Assembly: GCA_963769745.1 (NCBI GenBank)
Contig: CAVYNB010000029.1
Location: 1 to 64,000 of the forward strand
DNA from: JALORV01 sp963769745
GTDB taxonomy: Bacteria; Pseudomonadota; Gammaproteobacteria; Burkholderiales; Burkholderiaceae_F
Length of the DNA: 64,000 nt
Reading direction: 5' to 3'
Part shown: piece after piece, positions 7,755 through 14,922 of the stretch
Position numbering within the stretch: the first letter of the stretch is position 1
Layout: every line of letters begins with the position of its first letter
Position numbers and translations under genes: made by a program
The notes under the pieces: model-generated
Database searches by the model: none
The model's input: only the letters and a program-made list of their open reading frames with translations
Told to the model about the DNA's origin: nothing

Positions 7755-8255
7755 CTAGGCGTGCGCAGCGGAGGCGCCTCGTTCAGCAAGCAATGCGTCG
7801 AGTTGCGGCATTGCCGCGCGCAGCCCCTCTTCCATGCCCGTTGCACTTTGCTCCATTGCTTCAACGCTTGAAAATTTCGTGACGCAGGTCATGCGCGATC
7901 CCGTCGGCGTAGTTTCGAAGGTGAACTTCATCCCCGCCGGCATGTTCTCGTCCTCGGCGTTGTCTTCGCCGTCGTGCGCCTCGAACGAACTGATTGGATT
8001 CACTGCGGTGAACTTCCAGGAGCCGCTCCACTTTTCTCCGTTCGGCCCGGTCATGAAGTACTCGGCGCGACCGCCAACTTTGAAATCATGGCGCGTGAAG
8101 GTGGCGGGCCAGGTGGGTGGTCCCCAAAAGCGCTCGAGTTGGCGCGGGTCGGCATAGGCGTCCCACAGGCGTTGCTGCGGAACGGGAAAGTCGGCCACGA
8201 CGGTGAGGGTGAGCTTTGCGGGGTCTTTGGTGACGGAAGTAACCGGCATAATCAT
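7755..8255 (-). CDS. SRPBCC/AHSA1 family protein
   Basis: Protein of 166 residues with the START-like SRPBCC fold of the Aha1 C-terminal type. Signature stretches are VPQQRLWDAYADPRQLERFW and the wider WSGSWKFTAVNP to EMEEGLRAAMPQLD pattern. Such proteins bind small hydrophobic ligands, and many sit beside an ArsR regulator, as here. The ATG at 8255 overlaps the stop of the ArsR gene as ATGA, suggesting translational coupling. A second ATG at 8249 has a better spaced AGGGA. Ligand unknown. Confidence 0.85.
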   Translation of the reverse strand: MIMPVTSVTKDPAKLTLTVVADFPVPQQRLWDAYADPRQLERFWGPPTWPATFTRHDFKVGGRAEYFMTGPNGEKWSGSWKFTAVNPISSFEAHDGEDNAEDENMPAGMKFTFETTPTGSRMTCVTKFSSVEAMEQSATGMEEGLRAAMPQLDALLAERGASAAHA

Positions 8256-8611
8256 TTCCCTTTCGGTTGGAGAACATCGTCGAGCTGCGCCATGCGCTGA
8301 CGCCAGACGGATTCGAAGTGGTCGAGCAGTTCGGCAGCGCGCTGGAGCCGCGCGCGGTTGGTGGAGACCAGTTGCTCGCGGCCGCTTGCACGTTTCTGAA
8401 TCAGACCCGCGCGCTCGAGCACGGCGACGTGCTTTTGCACGGCGGCGAAGCTCATCTGGTACCGCGCAGCAAGAGCGGATACAGACGGCGTTTCAGTGAG
8501 CGACTGCACCAGGATGTCGCGGCGCGTGCCGTCGGCCAACGCACGGAAAAGCTGGTTGAGCGACTCTTCGCTTTCTTTTCTAAGTACAACCATATGGTTG
8601 TACGTTAACAT
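8252..8611 (-). CDS. ArsR family transcriptional regulator
   Basis: Winged-helix repressor of 119 residues. The helix-turn-helix is VSALAARYQMSFAAVQKHVA followed by VLERAGLIQKR. The N-terminal LFRALADGTRRDIL is the family hallmark. No metal-binding CVC motif is seen, so it belongs to the non-metal group that pairs with SRPBCC proteins. The ATG at 8611 lies one base after a degenerate cassette core; an in-frame ATG at 8593 is the alternative. A 20-bp perfect palindrome covers the first codons and probably mediates autorepression. The ATGA overlap with the next gene makes an operon. Confidence 0.88.
   Translation of the reverse strand: MLTYNHMVVLRKESEESLNQLFRALADGTRRDILVQSLTETPSVSALAARYQMSFAAVQKHVAVLERAGLIQKRASGREQLVSTNRARLQRAAELLDHFESVWRQRMAQLDDVLQPKGK
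8584..8603. promoter_or_regulatory. Perfect palindrome, probable ArsR operator
   Basis: GTACAACCATATGGTTGTAC is a perfect 20-bp inverted repeat overlapping codons 3-10 of the ArsR gene. ArsR repressors of this type bind similar dyads at their own promoters. If translation starts at 8593 the operator lies over the start codon. This makes the cassette self-regulated whatever its position in the array. Confidence 0.7.
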
Positions 8612-8612
8612 T

Positions 8613-8703
8613 GCCCAATCGATCTTGCAAGGCGTATTCGCTGCAGACGGGCACTAGGCCTTCGAGACTTCGTTCCCGGAGTCGATCGAGCGACCGGTTA
8701 GGC
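8613..8703 (-). other. attC site (left core one base off)
   Basis: GCCCAAT at 8613-8619 (consensus ends AAC) pairs with a consensus GTTAGGC at 8697-8703; length 91 bp. It lies between the ArsR start (8611) and the YCII stop (8729). Confidence 0.6.
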
Positions 8704-8728
8704 CCCAGCATGCACTCGTTGCCTGCGA

Positions 8729-9172
8729 CTAGTTCGCGCTGCGCGACTGCCAAGCCGAGGCGCTCCACGTCGGCGCGGCTTCGGTGATGAGTCGGAGAAT
8801 TTCAGGTGGCAGGTCTCCCGAGCCTGTTAGTTGACGAATCTCCAGAATGTCGTCCGCCCCGAAACCAGACGGAGCGCGCAAGGCCCATTGAATCGCCTCG
8901 TCAAGCGAGCTCACCTCGATAAGGTAAAAGCCGCCAACCAATTCTTTCGACTCGGCGAAGGGACCGTCCACAACGTAGCGTTTGCCATTAGCTACCGCGA
9001 TGCGGGCTCCTGGTGCAGAGGGGTTGAGGCCCTCGGAGGCTACAAGTATTCCGGCCTGATGCATCTCCTCGTTGAACCGCATATAGGCCTTGAAGAGTTC
9101 CACATCAAAGTCTGACTGTTGTTCGGTCGTCTTCTTATCCGCACTCGCCTGCGCCGTGATGATGAACCGCAT
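8729..9172 (-). CDS. YCII-related (DGPF) domain protein
   Basis: Protein of 147 residues of the YCII/DGPF family. The signature is YVVDGPFAESKELVGGFYLI, and the N-terminal MRFIITAQA is typical. Homologues are small dimeric alpha/beta proteins, often found near ECF sigma factors or as mobile cargo, with no established reaction. The His-Asp pair of true YciI dehalogenase-like members is not obvious here. The ATG at 9172 follows a leader of 118 bases from the cassette core at 9291, the longest leader in the array. That leader shows no obvious promoter. Confidence 0.85.
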   Translation of the reverse strand: MRFIITAQASADKKTTEQQSDFDVELFKAYMRFNEEMHQAGILVASEGLNPSAPGARIAVANGKRYVVDGPFAESKELVGGFYLIEVSSLDEAIQWALRAPSGFGADDILEIRQLTGSGDLPPEILRLITEAAPTWSASAWQSRSAN

Positions 9173-9290
9173 AGCCCGCTCTCCGAATGTAGGTTGTTGC
9201 CCGGTAAAGCTACGACGAACGAGCGCTAGTCAAATCGACAAGTCCATTGCCTTCAAAGAAAGGCCGCCCGGAACTTGGCACCTTCCTGAG

Positions 9291-9347
9291 GCCTAACGCA
9301 TGAATTCAGCGGCTGCCGGAGGCGGTCCGCTGGAATGAAGGTTGGGC
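9291..9347 (-). other. attC site, consensus cores, 57 bp
   Basis: GCCTAAC at 9291-9297 and GTTGGGC at 9341-9347 flank an imperfect palindrome (AATTCAGCGG paired with CCGCTGGAAT). The stop of the Kdo hydroxylase-like gene is at 9349, immediately beside it. This is one of the clearest sites. Confidence 0.9.
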
Positions 9348-9348
9348 A

Positions 9349-10230
9349 TCACGTCAGTTTGCAGGCGAGAAGCTTTTCGAGGATGTATAGGGGCGCGCGT
9401 GACGGATCCGCCATCGAGCTGACTGGCAGATGATAGGTCTGCTCCAACGCATACTGCCCACTCGTTGCCGCATGTGATACGACGTCGCTGAAGACCATCC
9501 ATGTGCTCCCGGCTTGAAAATCGTACGTGCGTTGGGCAACTTGCGACTGGTATACCGAGTCCGCCTTCATCCGGTCATGCAGTTGGAGCATGTAGTGATC
9601 GTAGGCAGTGCGTCGGCGCTTAGTAATGCCAAGCAGCTCGAGCACACGGTCGGCGCCCCAGATCGGGCCGCGCAGCAAAGGCAGAAATCGGCGCGCGACG
9701 TCTTCAAAGGATTCGCCGAGCCTCCAGCTGCGACTGCGTCCATATGGATTTATGTTGGTGAAGACTCGCAGTATTCGGTTTCCTTGCGTGGGCGAGGATG
9801 GAAAACTGTCCACGTGCAGACGTGTGTCGTCCTTTCGCCACGAGGTCCGCCGCCCGACGATCTCCACGGGCCGAAAGCTGGCGCGGGCCTGATCCAATCC
9901 AGTCTCGTACTGTGGCAACAGGTTGCGGAGCAAATTCCTGCTCGACGCGGCGAAACGCTGCATCATGCCCTTCAATCGTCGTAGATCCGCTTCATCGAGG
10001 CTACTGCGGCTGCTGCGCAGTGATCCGGTGGATGAATCCAGGCTGACATTCTTGCCCTTCCCGGCGGTCAGCGGGGACAGGAGTCGGCCATCGTCTTCTT
10101 GCATCGTGAAGCTGAGTTGAGGGAGCCACAGGACGCTTCCCCGTTCCAGCGCATCAACCACGAGTTCCTGCGTGGCCGTTGTGATCTGCTGGTCCCAGCG
10201 CGCGTTTGGCAGAATGATGACGTCGGTCAT
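9349..10230 (-). CDS. Kdo hydroxylase-like Fe(II)/2-oxoglutarate dioxygenase
   Basis: Protein of 293 residues resembling the Kdo hydroxylase (KdoO) family. That family adds a 3-hydroxyl group to the outer Kdo sugar of lipopolysaccharide, using iron and 2-oxoglutarate. Key stretches are TRLHVDSFPSSPTQGNRILR (an HxD iron ligand pair), NINPYGRSRSWRLGESF, and STWMVFSDVVSHAATSGQ with a late His. AGGA lies seven bases before the ATG at 10230. It is flanked by two consensus attC sites, so it is a true cassette. A surface-modifying enzyme as cassette cargo is notable. The exact substrate is inferred from family resemblance. Confidence 0.75.
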   Translation of the reverse strand: MTDVIILPNARWDQQITTATQELVVDALERGSVLWLPQLSFTMQEDDGRLLSPLTAGKGKNVSLDSSTGSLRSSRSSLDEADLRRLKGMMQRFAASSRNLLRNLLPQYETGLDQARASFRPVEIVGRRTSWRKDDTRLHVDSFPSSPTQGNRILRVFTNINPYGRSRSWRLGESFEDVARRFLPLLRGPIWGADRVLELLGITKRRRTAYDHYMLQLHDRMKADSVYQSQVAQRTYDFQAGSTWMVFSDVVSHAATSGQYALEQTYHLPVSSMADPSRAPLYILEKLLACKLT

Positions 10231-10251
10231 GCCGAATTCCTAGCACGTAAG

Positions 10252-10383
10252 GCCCAACGTTTGAGTTAACCCCGCCCACGGAGGCAGGCCGCGCAAGGCG
10301 GGGCGCAGACAATGTACGGAGTACCCGCGGCCAGCCTTACGCTGCCTGCCGTAGCGGGTCGGGGGTTGAACGAGGAGTTAGGC
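10252..10383 (-). other. attC site, consensus cores, 132 bp
   Basis: GCCCAAC at 10252-10258 and GTTAGGC at 10377-10383. Inner arms GAGTTAACCCC and GGGGGTTGAAC pair, as in long VCR-like attC sites. It is the longest uninterrupted site in the array. Confidence 0.9.
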
Positions 10384-10409
10384 GTCATGCCGCCACTCCA
10401 TGTGGACGG

Positions 10410-10943
10410 TCATTGTCTAGGCTCGACCGAAGGGCGGTGATCAAAGCTCAGAACCCTTGCCAGACGCCAAGTACCACCTTCGCGCTTCCACAGATGTACG
10501 AACTTGGCCGTCTCAGACCCCGGTTCACCTGCGCGGGCGAATACATGCCTTCCAATCTGTATGGCGCCGTAGCCCTGCATTGGGTACACCTCCAGGCTGC
10601 CTGGGACAAGTGTGCGCGTGACGCCATTGTCACGAGGACAGGACCTCAGCGTGCGCGCGGCATCACCAAAGCTAGGACCGGACCGGTCGTGATAGAACTC
10701 TGCGTCTTCTGTGAAGAGGGCTCGAAACTTCGCGTGGCTACACGTGACGAACGCGGCTTCAAAGAGCTCGCTGTCCATACGAGCAAGTTCATCGTAGAGC
10801 GGCCCAGCGCGGCTTGAGTCTTGCGCGGAGCAGACCGACGTTAGTGCAACAATGAGCGTTGCGAGACTGCCTCTGCACCAACGAGACGAGCGATCGCGTG
10901 GCTGTGCGCTGAAGCTGGATTCACTGTGGCTGGAGGCGAGCAC
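10410..10943 (-). CDS. Exported SnoaL-like / DUF4440 protein
   Basis: Protein of 177 residues with a hydrophobic export segment (GSLATLIVALTSVCSAQ, residues about 25-41) and an NTF2-like fold. The family pattern is ARMDSELFEAAFVTCSHAKF, then LFTEDAEFYHDRSG, and near the C-terminus WKREGGTWRLARVLSFDH. Such domains bind small ligands or act as ketosteroid isomerase-like enzymes. The role here is unknown. The start is GTG at 10943, with AAGGA five bases upstream and the cassette core GTTAGGC 17 bases further upstream. Confidence 0.8.
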   Translation of the reverse strand: MLASSHSESSFSAQPRDRSSRWCRGSLATLIVALTSVCSAQDSSRAGPLYDELARMDSELFEAAFVTCSHAKFRALFTEDAEFYHDRSGPSFGDAARTLRSCPRDNGVTRTLVPGSLEVYPMQGYGAIQIGRHVFARAGEPGSETAKFVHLWKREGGTWRLARVLSFDHRPSVEPRQ

Positions 10944-10959
10944 GAGGTTCCTTGATGAC

Positions 10960-11042
10960 GCCTAACGAATTAGCTAACCGGCGGCCCGCTGCCGGGGCGA
11001 AGCCCTGCATGCGGGACGTCCGCGTTGAGCGACGGGTTGGGC
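10960..11042 (-). other. attC site, consensus cores, 83 bp
   Basis: GCCTAAC at 10960-10966 and GTTGGGC at 11036-11042. The methyltransferase frame runs into this site and stops at 10970, so nearly the whole attC is translated. Confidence 0.9.
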
Positions 11043-11839
11043 GGCACTGTTCCTTGGACCGCCCATGCTCTTGCGGTCATGGCGATAGAGCCGTCGGCGG
11101 CTGCAACGAGGCGCGCCTTCAAGGCAACTCTTATCCGATCTCGGGTCTCCGCTGGCAATGAAGCAAGGTACGTGGGCGCGGCACCTTGCTTACCCAAGAA
11201 AGGCCGCCAGTAATCATCGAAATCGCGAAAGACCGTAGGGACATCGATCGCGCGTACCGAGACCGAGATCAGACCGGCGCGTCGGAAAAGTTGCTCCAGA
11301 GGGCCCGGCTGACAGAGTGGAAAGCGTTCAGCCTGGTCGAGTTTCGAATCGCCCCGGTTAAGCTCGACCGCTACATCCCAGAAATGCCGGAGCATCTGCA
11401 TTCCACACGCGTAGTCCCAGACGTAGGCGGCGACCTTCCCGCCGGGACTCGTGACGCGCACCATCTCTCTCGCCATGGCGGCGGAATCCGGGACGAAGTT
11501 CAGCACTAGGCCCGATACTGTGACGTCGCACGTTTCGGGGGCCCACGGAAGAGCGCATGCATCACCTACCTCGAAGCGCAGGCGTGAATCGCTGGACCTG
11601 TTCCGGGCTTCCGAGACGTAGGCTTCGGAGCGGTCGATTCCGAGGACACCCGCGGGATCGGAAGTTTCGAGGATGCGTTCGACCAGTGCGCCCGTTCCAC
11701 AACCTACATCGCCCCAGGTTCGCCCCGGCGAGACGGCGAGCCAGTCGATAAACCCCTCCGCGATTCTCCGGCTCCAGCGCCCAACCCACAATTCGTAGGC
11801 GCCACCGGAGCCCCAGCTTTCCTTCGCAGTCTCGCTCAT
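10970..11839 (-). CDS. SAM-dependent methyltransferase with attC-encoded tail
   Basis: Class I methyltransferase of about 289 residues. SAM motif I is TWGDVGCGTGALVERIL. The acidic LGIDRSEAYV and VGDACALPWAP follow in the expected order. Substrate unknown; the overall pattern is like UbiE/COQ5-type small-molecule methyltransferases. The ATG at 11839 (MSETAKESWGSGG) is preferred to an upstream start beyond the cassette core. After AWAVQGTVPP the frame enters the attC and adds a tail beginning NPSLNADVPHAGLRPG. Tails of this kind come from translated attC sequence and probably have no catalytic role. Confidence 0.85.
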   Translation of the reverse strand: MSETAKESWGSGGAYELWVGRWSRRIAEGFIDWLAVSPGRTWGDVGCGTGALVERILETSDPAGVLGIDRSEAYVSEARNRSSDSRLRFEVGDACALPWAPETCDVTVSGLVLNFVPDSAAMAREMVRVTSPGGKVAAYVWDYACGMQMLRHFWDVAVELNRGDSKLDQAERFPLCQPGPLEQLFRRAGLISVSVRAIDVPTVFRDFDDYWRPFLGKQGAAPTYLASLPAETRDRIRVALKARLVAAADGSIAMTARAWAVQGTVPPNPSLNADVPHAGLRPGSGPPVS

Positions 11840-12019
11840 CGTCGGCTCCGAGACGCCCAACGTTCGACATGAGCGGCGGGCCAAGGGGCGCGGAGCGGCC
11901 TTTGGCACGTCCGCTCGATTGATGGGATGGACTCCCCCCGGCTTTGTCTCGGCATCATCGTGCCAGCTGGCCTCATGTGGTGTGGGGTGTCAGCGCAACG
12001 CTGCCAAGGAGAGTCCGAG

Positions 12020-13108
12020 ATGAATGCTACTTCTGTTGCCGCCGTTGTTGGAGTGGATCTTTCCAAGAACGTGTTCGAGCTGGCGGTCGCCGATGCGCAA
12101 TGGCGTGTGATCGAGCGCGCCCGCCTCACGCGCAGCCAGTTCGAACGCTGGTTTACCAATCGGGCCGTGGGCCGGGTCGTCATGGAAGCGTGCGGCAGCG
12201 CCCATCACTGGGGCCGCTGGCTGGCAGGGTTGGGCATCGAGGTTCGTCTGCTGCCGGCGCGTTATGTGCGTGCTTATGTGAAGCGCAACAAGACCGATGC
12301 CGCCGACGCGGCGGCACTGATCGAAGCGTCGCGGGCCGACGATCTGCTGCCGGTGCGCGTCAAGAGCATCGAGCAGCAGGCGCTGCAGGCCCTGCACCGC
12401 TCGCGCAGCGCCTGGATGGCCACGCGCACCGCGCGCATCAACACGCTGCGCGGCTTCTGTCGCGAGTTCGGCATTGCGATCAGCCCGGGCAGCCGCCTGG
12501 GGCTGGAACAGATGGCGCGCCAGCTCGCCGACCCGGCCAGCGGCCTGCCCGAACTGCTGCGGCCGACCATGCGCCTGCTGATCGACGAGATCCGGCTGCT
12601 GGAGACGCGTATCAGCCAGCTCGAGCGCGAACTGGCCACCCTTGCCCGGCAGTCACCCGCGTGCCAGACCCTGCTGACGGTTCCGGGCGTGGGCCTGCTC
12701 ACGGCCACAGCGATGGTGGCGGCTACCAGCGGCGAGGTGACGCACTTCAAGGACGCGCGCCACTTCGCCTCATGGTTCGGTCTGACGCCGAAGGAAAGCT
12801 CCTCGGGCATGACCCGCCGGCTGGGTCGTATCAGCAAGCGCGGCGATCGCTACCTGCGCATGCTGCTGACCCACGGCGCGCGCAGCGTGCTGCGCGCGGC
12901 CACGGTGGCCCATCGCCAGGGCCGCTCGGTGGACGGGCTGCGCACCTGGGCTCTGAACGTGCAGTCCCGAACGCATCACAACCGCGCCACCTGTGCGCTG
13001 GCCAACAAGATGGCGCGCATCTGCTACGCAGTGCTGCGCGATCACGCCGACTACGGTGGCGTGCGCGTCGAGCGCAAGATGCGCGCGACCTACGCGCTGC
13101 CGAACTGA
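12020..13108 (+). CDS. IS110-family (IS1111 group) transposase
   Basis: DEDD recombinase of 362 residues. The N-terminal RuvC-like domain begins VVGVDLSKNVFELAVAD. MEACGSAHHWGRWL carries the Glu and KTDAADAAAL the later Asp pair. The C-terminal Tnp_20 domain follows (LLTVPGVGLLTATAMVAA, then FGLTPKESSSGMTRRLGR with the catalytic Ser region). AAGGAGAG precedes the ATG at 12020. The enzyme is expected to work with a structured guide RNA from the element. It is intact, so the element may be active. Confidence 0.93.
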   Translation: MNATSVAAVVGVDLSKNVFELAVADAQWRVIERARLTRSQFERWFTNRAVGRVVMEACGSAHHWGRWLAGLGIEVRLLPARYVRAYVKRNKTDAADAAALIEASRADDLLPVRVKSIEQQALQALHRSRSAWMATRTARINTLRGFCREFGIAISPGSRLGLEQMARQLADPASGLPELLRPTMRLLIDEIRLLETRISQLERELATLARQSPACQTLLTVPGVGLLTATAMVAATSGEVTHFKDARHFASWFGLTPKESSSGMTRRLGRISKRGDRYLRMLLTHGARSVLRAATVAHRQGRSVDGLRTWALNVQSRTHHNRATCALANKMARICYAVLRDHADYGGVRVERKMRATYALPN

Positions 13109-13369
13109 GAATGACGGATTGAAGCGATGAACTTGCTCCGAGCCTTGCCCAGAGACTGATCGCCCATCATGGCACCCCGGGTCGCCCCCACACCGATTGA
13201 TGCCGTTAACTCTTCCGGCGACTTCACGTCCGCCGTTCGTAGCGATTGGCACATCGGTGCTCGCAGCTTCCATGTCGGCACGGGCCAACCAGAGCCCACT
13301 CACGATGCCGGATATACGACTGCAGGCTCAACCCCAATGCCAAAACAATCGATCAGGCTTTGCCTTCTC
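13109..13369 (+). ncRNA. Candidate bridge/seek RNA region of IS1111-type element
   Basis: Non-coding DNA between the transposase stop and the right repeat. In the IS1111 group, the guide RNA that pairs with target and donor is encoded in this position. CCCATCA at 13163-13169 is complementary to TGATGGG at the left junction (11920-11926). GGCTCAACCCC at 13325-13335 resembles the attC core strand GCCTAACCCC. These matches are short and only suggestive. The RNA ends and fold were not determined. Copy 1 lacks this region. Confidence 0.5.
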
Positions 13370-13399
13370 GGGGGGAGTCCATATAGGAGGGGTTAGGCG

Positions 13400-13531
13400 T
13401 CACGACTTGCGTGGGCGCGGAGGCTTTCCGAATTCCGCATCCGTAGGACAGCCGCACACCTGGCGCGCCGCGCTGGCAGTCACTAGAAGTCCGCACGATC
13501 TCGAGCACAGACTCTGTTCAATTTTGGACAT
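13400..13531 (-). CDS. Possible 43-residue cassette protein
   Basis: Short frame reading MSKIEQSLCSRSCGLLVTAS and continuing to FGKPPRPRKS. It ends with TGA two bases before the attC core, which is the usual place for a cassette stop. A CGGAG lies about eleven bases before the ATG at 13531. It contains five cysteines and a basic C-terminus, with no known family. It follows the 68-residue gene by 40 bases. It could equally be non-coding DNA. Confidence 0.35.
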   Translation of the reverse strand: MSKIEQSLCSRSCGLLVTASAARQVCGCPTDAEFGKPPRPRKS

Positions 13532-13571
13532 GGTCGCTACTCCGCGGTGAGTTGATGACTGCCGAGCTCCC

Positions 13572-13778
13572 TCAGAGTCTTACACAGGCCCAGTACCTTG
13601 GCCCCTTCACTACGGTCTTGTCGAAATTGCACTTGGTGGCAATCTCCGAGTCAGTGTCGATGAGGATGACGCGATCGGAGGCAGCGTGTGCCAAGGGGAT
13701 GAAATGGCCACCTAAAACGCCTGCGATGAGCCCAGCGGCAAACGAAGTCAATGCAACGGCACCAAATGTCATCTTCAT
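13572..13778 (-). CDS. Small exported or membrane-anchored protein
   Basis: Protein of 68 residues. The ATG at 13778 has AAGGAG eight bases upstream; a GTG at 13787 overlaps that site and is less likely. Residues 4-30 form a signal peptide or anchor (FGAVALTSFAAGLIAGVLGG). The remaining tail, ASDRVILIDTDSEIATKCNF to YWACVRL, has two cysteines that could form a disulfide in the periplasm. No family recognised. It is the first gene of its cassette, starting about 120 bases after the core at 13901. Confidence 0.6.
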   Translation of the reverse strand: MKMTFGAVALTSFAAGLIAGVLGGHFIPLAHAASDRVILIDTDSEIATKCNFDKTVVKGPRYWACVRL

Positions 13779-13900
13779 GACGAACACTCCTTTGCCTGTA
13801 GTTGCGAAATGTCAAGACGCGTTCAGGCAAAACACGCCTGACGAAGCATGCGGCGCTTCTGGTTGGGTTCGCGTGCGGCGGATAGCGCGAGTGTCATGGC

Positions 13901-13990
13901 GCCTAACGTGAAAGGTAACCGGCGCGCCGGCAGGACGCTCGCCAACCCGAAGTCATGAATCGGCGCGCCCGCTTGACCGCCCGCTTAGTC
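13901..13990 (-). other. attC site (right core degenerate)
   Basis: Consensus GCCTAAC at 13901-13907. Arms GGTAACCGGCGCGCC and GGCGCGCCCGCTTGACC pair well. The right core is only GCTTAGT, near 13984-13990. The next gene stops at 14009. Confidence 0.6.
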
Positions 13991-14008
13991 CGCACTCCCC
14001 GCAAGGCC

Positions 14009-14581
14009 TCATAGCGCTCGCCGAACAAACACGCTGCCATCGTCGTCCTCCCGATACACAGAGAAACCCGCTGACAGATATAGGCTCAGCGGTCCAAAGT
14101 GGTTTGCCGCAGCCGAGTCGGACTCGGCTCTTGGATTTCCCTCGGCAATGCGAAACCCTTGTAGTCGCAGACCGTCACAAGCGGCCTCGAGCAATTGCCT
14201 TGCGACGCCGCGGCCACGGTGGCTTGGCTCTACCAAGAAACAGATGATCTCCCCGACTTGCTCGGCGTCCGGAGTCGATTCGTCGTCCAGTGCGTGAAGC
14301 AACGTGCGCGGGGCGGCATTGCACCAGCCAACCGGAGAACCGTCCACATACGCAAGGTAGCCTTGCATCAGCCCGCCGTCGATGCGGTCGCAGGCGCGTG
14401 CCCGATTCTCGGATGCTGTGCGCTCCGACCATTTCACCACCCGATGATCCTCGTAGAAGCACTGGCAATAGCACGACGACCACTTCGGATTGTCCGAAAA
14501 CGCCGTGCCGTCGAAGAACTTGAGGAAGTCCGGCAGGAGCTCGGGAGTAAGGGTGCGAACCTGGACAATTAGCTGATTCAT
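14009..14581 (-). CDS. GNAT family N-acetyltransferase
   Basis: Third acetyltransferase of the array, 190 residues. The acetyl-CoA loop is ICFLVEPSHRGRGVARQLLE (RGRGVA). The N-terminal half contains a cysteine-rich SSCYCQCFYEDHR, found in one GNAT subgroup. The C-terminal NHFGPLSLYLSAGFSVYRED completes the fold. The ATG at 14581 (MNQLIVQV) is chosen; a GTG five codons upstream is possible and no ribosome site is evident. The start is 33 bases after the core GTTAGGC at 14621-14615. Substrate unknown. Confidence 0.85.
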   Translation of the reverse strand: MNQLIVQVRTLTPELLPDFLKFFDGTAFSDNPKWSSCYCQCFYEDHRVVKWSERTASENRARACDRIDGGLMQGYLAYVDGSPVGWCNAAPRTLLHALDDESTPDAEQVGEIICFLVEPSHRGRGVARQLLEAACDGLRLQGFRIAEGNPRAESDSAAANHFGPLSLYLSAGFSVYREDDDGSVFVRRAL

Positions 14582-14614
14582 GGGGGGAAGCGGCACTTCG
14601 CGACGAGACGTACC

Positions 14615-14674
14615 GCCTAACGTCTGAATTAAGCCGCACCGCGAAACGGCGTCGGCTTAAATAAATTGATAGGC
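14615..14674 (-). other. attC site, 60 bp
   Basis: GCCTAAC at 14615-14621 and GATAGGC at 14668-14674 (one base off consensus). Arms GAATTAAGCCG and CGGCTTAAAT pair. The KOW gene stops at 14685. Confidence 0.8.
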
Positions 14675-14684
14675 CGCATTGCGA

Positions 14685-14882
14685 TCATGCCTTGCCCGAG
14701 ACAACAACATTCTTGGCCAGAGTCTTAAAGCGAACACCGTCTTTTTGCACAACGGTGATCGTAACGTGACCAGTCTTGCTGGTCTTGATGTCCGTTATCG
14801 CGCCGGACTTGCCGGCATGAGTGCCACCAACGACTTTGCAGCGAGCGCCATCTACGAGCTTGCCAGGCAATTGAGATGTCAT
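14685..14882 (-). CDS. KOW domain protein
   Basis: Protein of 65 residues built around a KOW motif, VVGGTHAGKSGAITDIKTSK. This fold is found in ribosomal proteins L24/L26 and NusG, and in small stand-alone proteins of unknown role. It probably binds RNA or ribosomes, but that is inference from the fold. CGGAGT lies five bases before the ATG at 14882; an upstream in-frame ATG at 14909 is less well placed. It is the rightmost recognisable gene of the array. Confidence 0.75.
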   Translation of the reverse strand: MTSQLPGKLVDGARCKVVGGTHAGKSGAITDIKTSKTGHVTITVVQKDGVRFKTLAKNVVVSGKA

Positions 14883-14922
14883 CTGTACTCCGGATGCAAT
14901 GCCGATCACTGCGCTTCTTGCG

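Larger units (their letters stand above)
11921..13389 (+). mobile_element. IS1111-type (IS110 family) element, complete copy 2
   Basis: Element of about 1.47 kb in an attC. Subterminal inverted repeats are ATGGACTCCCCCC (11927-11939) and GGGGGGAGTCCAT (13370-13382), a perfect 13-bp match. The exact outer ends cannot be fixed to the base, and no target duplication is expected for this group. It contains one transposase gene and about 260 bp of 3' non-coding DNA. It is nearly identical to the truncated copy at 5550, so the two are recent relatives. Confidence 0.9.
11855..13398 (-). other. attC site split by IS1111-type copy 2
   Basis: The left part runs from GCCCAAC (11855-11861) to about 11920. 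The right core GTTAGGC is at 13392-13398, after the element. Joined, they make an attC of about 75 bp. The insertion lies close to the right core, where IS1111-attC elements are known to insert. Confidence 0.8.
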
